A program made the translations under genes and the position numbers. This document shows, piece after piece, positions 32,992 to 35,667 of a DNA stretch of 35,667 nt. A model generated the notes under the pieces. That model was given only the letters and a program-made list of their open reading frames with translations. It searched no databases and was not told the DNA's origin. Where the stretch lies: NCBI GenBank assembly GCA_007118145.1, contig SKSD01000007.1, positions 1-35,667 of the forward strand, read 5' to 3'. Within the stretch, counting starts at the first letter, position 1, and the number at the start of each line of letters is the position of its first letter. The DNA comes from Halobacteriales archaeon. Its GTDB lineage: Archaea > Halobacteriota > Halobacteria > Halobacteriales > SKSH01.

Positions 32992-34803
32992 TCAGAGATC
33001 GATCGACTGTGTCTCTGAGGTGCTGTTACCCGCGGTATCGGTCACCGTCAGCGTCACCTCATACGTCTCGCCATGGCCCTGTCGCTCACGGAGGGAGTGG
33101 TCGCCAGACGCACTCGAACCACTCACACTTGATGACGATGAAACGAGCACGCCACCACCGAGACTGAGTTCTGAGACGACAGTGTCGAGAGCACCGTCTG
33201 GGTCGGAAACCTCCCAGTCGACGTTCACTCGAGCCCACTGTGGGTTGTTATTCTCTGAGAGTTCGAACTCGTCGATGACCGGATCGCTCGGGTCGTCTGG
33301 TGGGTCTTCCTCCTCGTCATCCGTCGTGAAGCTGAGGGTATCGCCTGTATCCTCGTCACCGTTTGCCTCGGCCACGGCACGGAACTCGTATTCAGTATCA
33401 GCATCAAGACCCGTCAGCGCTTCATCGAACGACCCAGTCGAGGTAAGTGTCTGCTCGGCAGTGGTGTTCGCCAGCCCACTCCCGCTCTCACCCCACTCGA
33501 ACGCGACCGTGGCCTCGTCATATACCTCGAGCTCGGTCAGCTCACCATTGAGTGTGGCCGAGGTCTCACCAACATCCGAAGCCGCGTTGGTCTCCACCTC
33601 GAGGCTCTCCTCTGGATCTGGGTCATCGTCATCGACCTCGAGTGCGGCAGCGACATCGAGGAGGCCGTTACCCTGCTCGTTATCGTCGAGACCGATATCC
33701 TCGGCTGTGTCATTCAGTTGTGCACGCGCTGCCTCGTTGTCATAGCCACCTGCCATGAGGTGCGCACCAGCACCGGAGACGTGTGGACATGCCATCGATG
33801 TCCCACTCGCGGTACCGTAGTCGTCACCGGGGAGTGTCGACAGGATATCGACACCAGGTGCGGCGAGTTCGACCTCTCCACCGACGGATGAGAAGCTCGC
33901 GATGTTGTCATCCTCGTCGGTGGCACTGATGGCCATCACCTCATCGTATGCCGCTGGATAGTTGACTGTACTCCACGGGCCACGACTCCCCTCGTTACCA
34001 GCGGCTGCGACGATGAGCGTCCCCTGCGCGTGTGCATACTCACATGCATCACGGACCGCATCTGAGTCACCACCACCGAGGCTCAGACTCGCCACATCGA
34101 TCCCCTGATCGGCGGTCCACTCGATACCGGCTGCGACATCGCTGAACGAACCGCCACCATCACCATCGAGTACCTTCACGGCGTACAGGTCGGCATCGAG
34201 GCTGACACCAACCACACCGATATCGTTATCCAGGGCACTCGCAGATCCGGCGCAGTGTGTCCCGTGGCCGTTGTCATCATCCCAGTCCTCCGCACAACCA
34301 CCGGAGCAGGTGGCAAAGGCCGCACCACCGACGACGTTGAGTGTCTCGTGATCGGGATCGATACCCGTGTCGATGATGGCTATCTCGCCGCCTGCACCGG
34401 TCTCACCGGCATGGTGTGCGACATCGGCATCGACCCGGTCGACACCCCACGGGAGTACCTGCTCCTCATTGGGGTCTCCGTCACCCTCATCGACGGTGTG
34501 GTCGAGTGCGTACATCATGCCGTCACGTTCGATGTATCTGACGTTCGGGTTGTTCGCGAGCGCCTCGATCGCCTGACTCGAGAACCGACCAGCGACCGCC
34601 TGGCCGATATCCCCGAAGTTGAGGACGCGGCTGACAGCATCAGCCTGTTGCTGTGCGAACGAGGTCGCCCCTGACGAACTCGTCCCCACGATGTACCGTC
34701 CTGATGATGCTCCTGCCGTTGTTGTGCCGAGCAATGCTGCACCGAGACCAGCTCCACCGATCCCGGCCAACATGTCACGACGTGATACTGTTGAGTCGGT
34801 CAT
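32992..34803 (-). CDS. Halolysin-like secreted subtilase (S8)
   Basis: This protein has 603 residues from the ATG at 34803; nine upstream codons are open but do not fit the Tat signal VSRRDMLAGIGGAGLGAALL. An I9-type propeptide (about 35-100) is followed by the catalytic domain with Asp145 (IIDTGIDPDH), His180 (DNGHGTHCAG), Asn270 (AAGNEGS) and Ser336 (SGTSMACPHVSG), so it should be active. After about residue 395 come a fibronectin-type-III-like domain (SDVGETSATLNGELTEL, then AVAEANGDEDTG) and a final Ig/PKD-like domain (TYEVTLTVTDTAGNST). This architecture is standard for haloarchaeal halolysins, which digest proteins outside the cell. Confidence 0.93.
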   Translation of the reverse strand: MTDSTVSRRDMLAGIGGAGLGAALLGTTTAGASSGRYIVGTSSSGATSFAQQQADAVSRVLNFGDIGQAVAGRFSSQAIEALANNPNVRYIERDGMMYALDHTVDEGDGDPNEEQVLPWGVDRVDADVAHHAGETGAGGEIAIIDTGIDPDHETLNVVGGAAFATCSGGCAEDWDDDNGHGTHCAGSASALDNDIGVVGVSLDADLYAVKVLDGDGGGSFSDVAAGIEWTADQGIDVASLSLGGGDSDAVRDACEYAHAQGTLIVAAAGNEGSRGPWSTVNYPAAYDEVMAISATDEDDNIASFSSVGGEVELAAPGVDILSTLPGDDYGTASGTSMACPHVSGAGAHLMAGGYDNEAARAQLNDTAEDIGLDDNEQGNGLLDVAAALEVDDDDPDPEESLEVETNAASDVGETSATLNGELTELEVYDEATVAFEWGESGSGLANTTAEQTLTSTGSFDEALTGLDADTEYEFRAVAEANGDEDTGDTLSFTTDDEEEDPPDDPSDPVIDEFELSENNNPQWARVNVDWEVSDPDGALDTVVSELSLGGGVLVSSSSSVSGSSASGDHSLRERQGHGETYEVTLTVTDTAGNSTSETQSIDL

Positions 34804-35048
34804 GTTATGCGTGACCTTAGCAAACACCATTGCAATATTATCTAATATAGATACGGGATAGTCCCATCGGACACGAAAACCACGTCACAGTGGCTCAATG
34901 ACGGTTATCACCGATAATCACGGATAGTTCATGCCTTGATTGCCGTTCGACACTGCGCCCCTCATATCACGGAGATACACCCGACATATAGCAGGTATGA
35001 CACCTCTCAACAGGGTGTTTATGGCGGTGTTCGTCGACGCACCTAGAC

Positions 35049-35528
35049 ATGGGTATGATTCACCGAAGTGATATCGAGTGGTCGACGTATGAGCATGGGA
35101 AGACCTCATTCAGACGCAAACGTCTGGGTGAGCATGCGGAGGGTGAGGACCTCGGGTGCACGCTGTACGAACTCCCGGTAGGGAATACCTCGTGGCCGTA
35201 TCACTATCATGCCGCGAACGAGGAGGCCATGTACGTGTTGGCAGGCTCGGGGACGGTACGTCTCGATGGTGAGACCTACCCGATTGAGACGGGCCACTAC
35301 GCCACGTTCCCAAGCGACAGCACAGGCGCGCACAAGGTGCTCAATGACGGTGACGAGCCGCTTCAGTACTTGCTTTTCTCGACGATGGTAGAACCCGATG
35401 TTGCGGTCTATCCTGACTCGGATAAGATCGGCGTGTTCGTCGGCGCACCACCGGGGAGTGCTGACGAACGCTCGGTCGATGGCTACTACGAGCTAGATAA
35501 CACGGTGGACTACTGGAAGGGCGAGTAG
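35049..35528 (+). CDS. Cupin-domain protein
   Basis: The 159-residue product has a complete cupin metal set. YHYHAANEEAMYVLAGSG gives two His and a Glu in the first motif, and TGAHKVLND supplies the His in the second. Length and layout match the metal-binding single-domain cupins widespread in haloarchaea, often assigned as sugar-phosphate isomerases or dioxygenase-like proteins. The substrate is unknown. The SDR gene starting at 35571 follows by 42 bases in the same direction, so the two may be co-transcribed. Confidence 0.85.
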   Translation: MGMIHRSDIEWSTYEHGKTSFRRKRLGEHAEGEDLGCTLYELPVGNTSWPYHYHAANEEAMYVLAGSGTVRLDGETYPIETGHYATFPSDSTGAHKVLNDGDEPLQYLLFSTMVEPDVAVYPDSDKIGVFVGAPPGSADERSVDGYYELDNTVDYWKGE

Positions 35529-35570
35529 ACTCACGCCAATGCTCAAGCGGGTAGATGACCAAGCCATGGC

Positions 35571-35667
35571 ATGGATATCGACCTCCTTGATGGACTTGAC
35601 GAGCAGGTGGCACTCGTCACGGGTGCCACCCGTGGCATCGGCGAGCAAATCGCACTCGGTCTCGCCG
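35571..35667 (+). CDS. SDR-family oxidoreductase, N-terminal fragment cut by the window edge
   Basis: The partial product begins MDIDLLDGLDEQVALVTGAT, then RGIGEQIALGLA. TGATRGIG is the TGxxxGxG nucleotide-binding motif of classical short-chain dehydrogenases, and the preceding VALVTG strand is typical. The rest lies beyond the right edge. The substrate cannot be inferred. Confidence 0.9.
   Translation, partial: MDIDLLDGLDEQVALVTGATRGIGEQIALGLA

Noticed and set aside
33020-33745. Plus-strand open frame of 241 codons opposite the halolysin gene
   Set aside because: Ser-rich shadow of the acidic C-terminal part of the protease.

Overview
The window looks like chromosome from a halophilic archaeon (class Halobacteria). 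Proteins are strongly acidic and rich in Asp/Glu. Many exported proteins carry twin-arginine (Tat) signals, as is usual in haloarchaea. There is a haloarchaeal-type CspA, a halolysin-like subtilase, a DUF1616 membrane protein, SPW-repeat and Hsp20 proteins, and a VapBC pair. Several starts look leaderless, with TATA-like boxes about 25 bases upstream. The species cannot be named from the sequence alone.

Layout. (1) 602-8112 is an accessory island of phage-fibre and adhesin parts. A plus-strand operon encodes a T4 gp19-like tail-tube protein, a fibre-like protein ending in an S74 endosialidase-type chaperone, and a small Tat-exported Gly-rich protein. Facing it on the minus strand are a subtilase fused to a PQQ beta-propeller, and a Tat-exported protein with about 26 YadA-head-like repeats and a phage-fibre-like C-terminus. 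No sheath, baseplate, ATPase, capsid or terminase gene is visible, so this is not a recognisable prophage or a complete contractile injection system. (2) 8574-12283 is a decaying and mobile zone: a SnoaL-like pseudogene, a cupredoxin with Gln in the axial-ligand position, an intact vapBC pair, remnants of a second toxin-antitoxin pair, IS200/IS605-like end scars and strong inverted repeats. (3) 12284-21792 is mostly ordinary core or lineage genes: DUF1616, secreted Ig-like protein, aminotransferase, MFS transporter, small membrane proteins, cold-shock protein, a winged-helix regulator and a cupin. (4) 21878-26260 encodes exported proteins: an eight-repeat PQQ propeller with a PGF-CTERM-like tail, a Tat hypothetical, and a lipoprotein resembling polyglycine hydrolases (tandem-repeat domains plus a class C beta-lactamase fold). 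(5) 26781-30892 has an orphan DppB permease whose dppC partner is cut to 19 codons, then SRPBCC, SPW, an ICMT-like methyltransferase, a small membrane protein and Hsp20. (6) 30975-35667 has a triple SdrD-B-domain Tat protein, a halolysin-like protease, a cupin and the start of an SDR oxidoreductase that runs off the right edge.

Functionally, the window is dominated by cell-surface and secreted products: eight predicted Tat substrates, two subtilases, one serine hydrolase, two PQQ propellers and three fibre- or adhesin-like proteins. The most unusual unit is 602-8112. It combines a tail-tube homologue with trimerising fibre modules in an archaeon and may be a surface fibre or tail-derived assembly. 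That role is inference.
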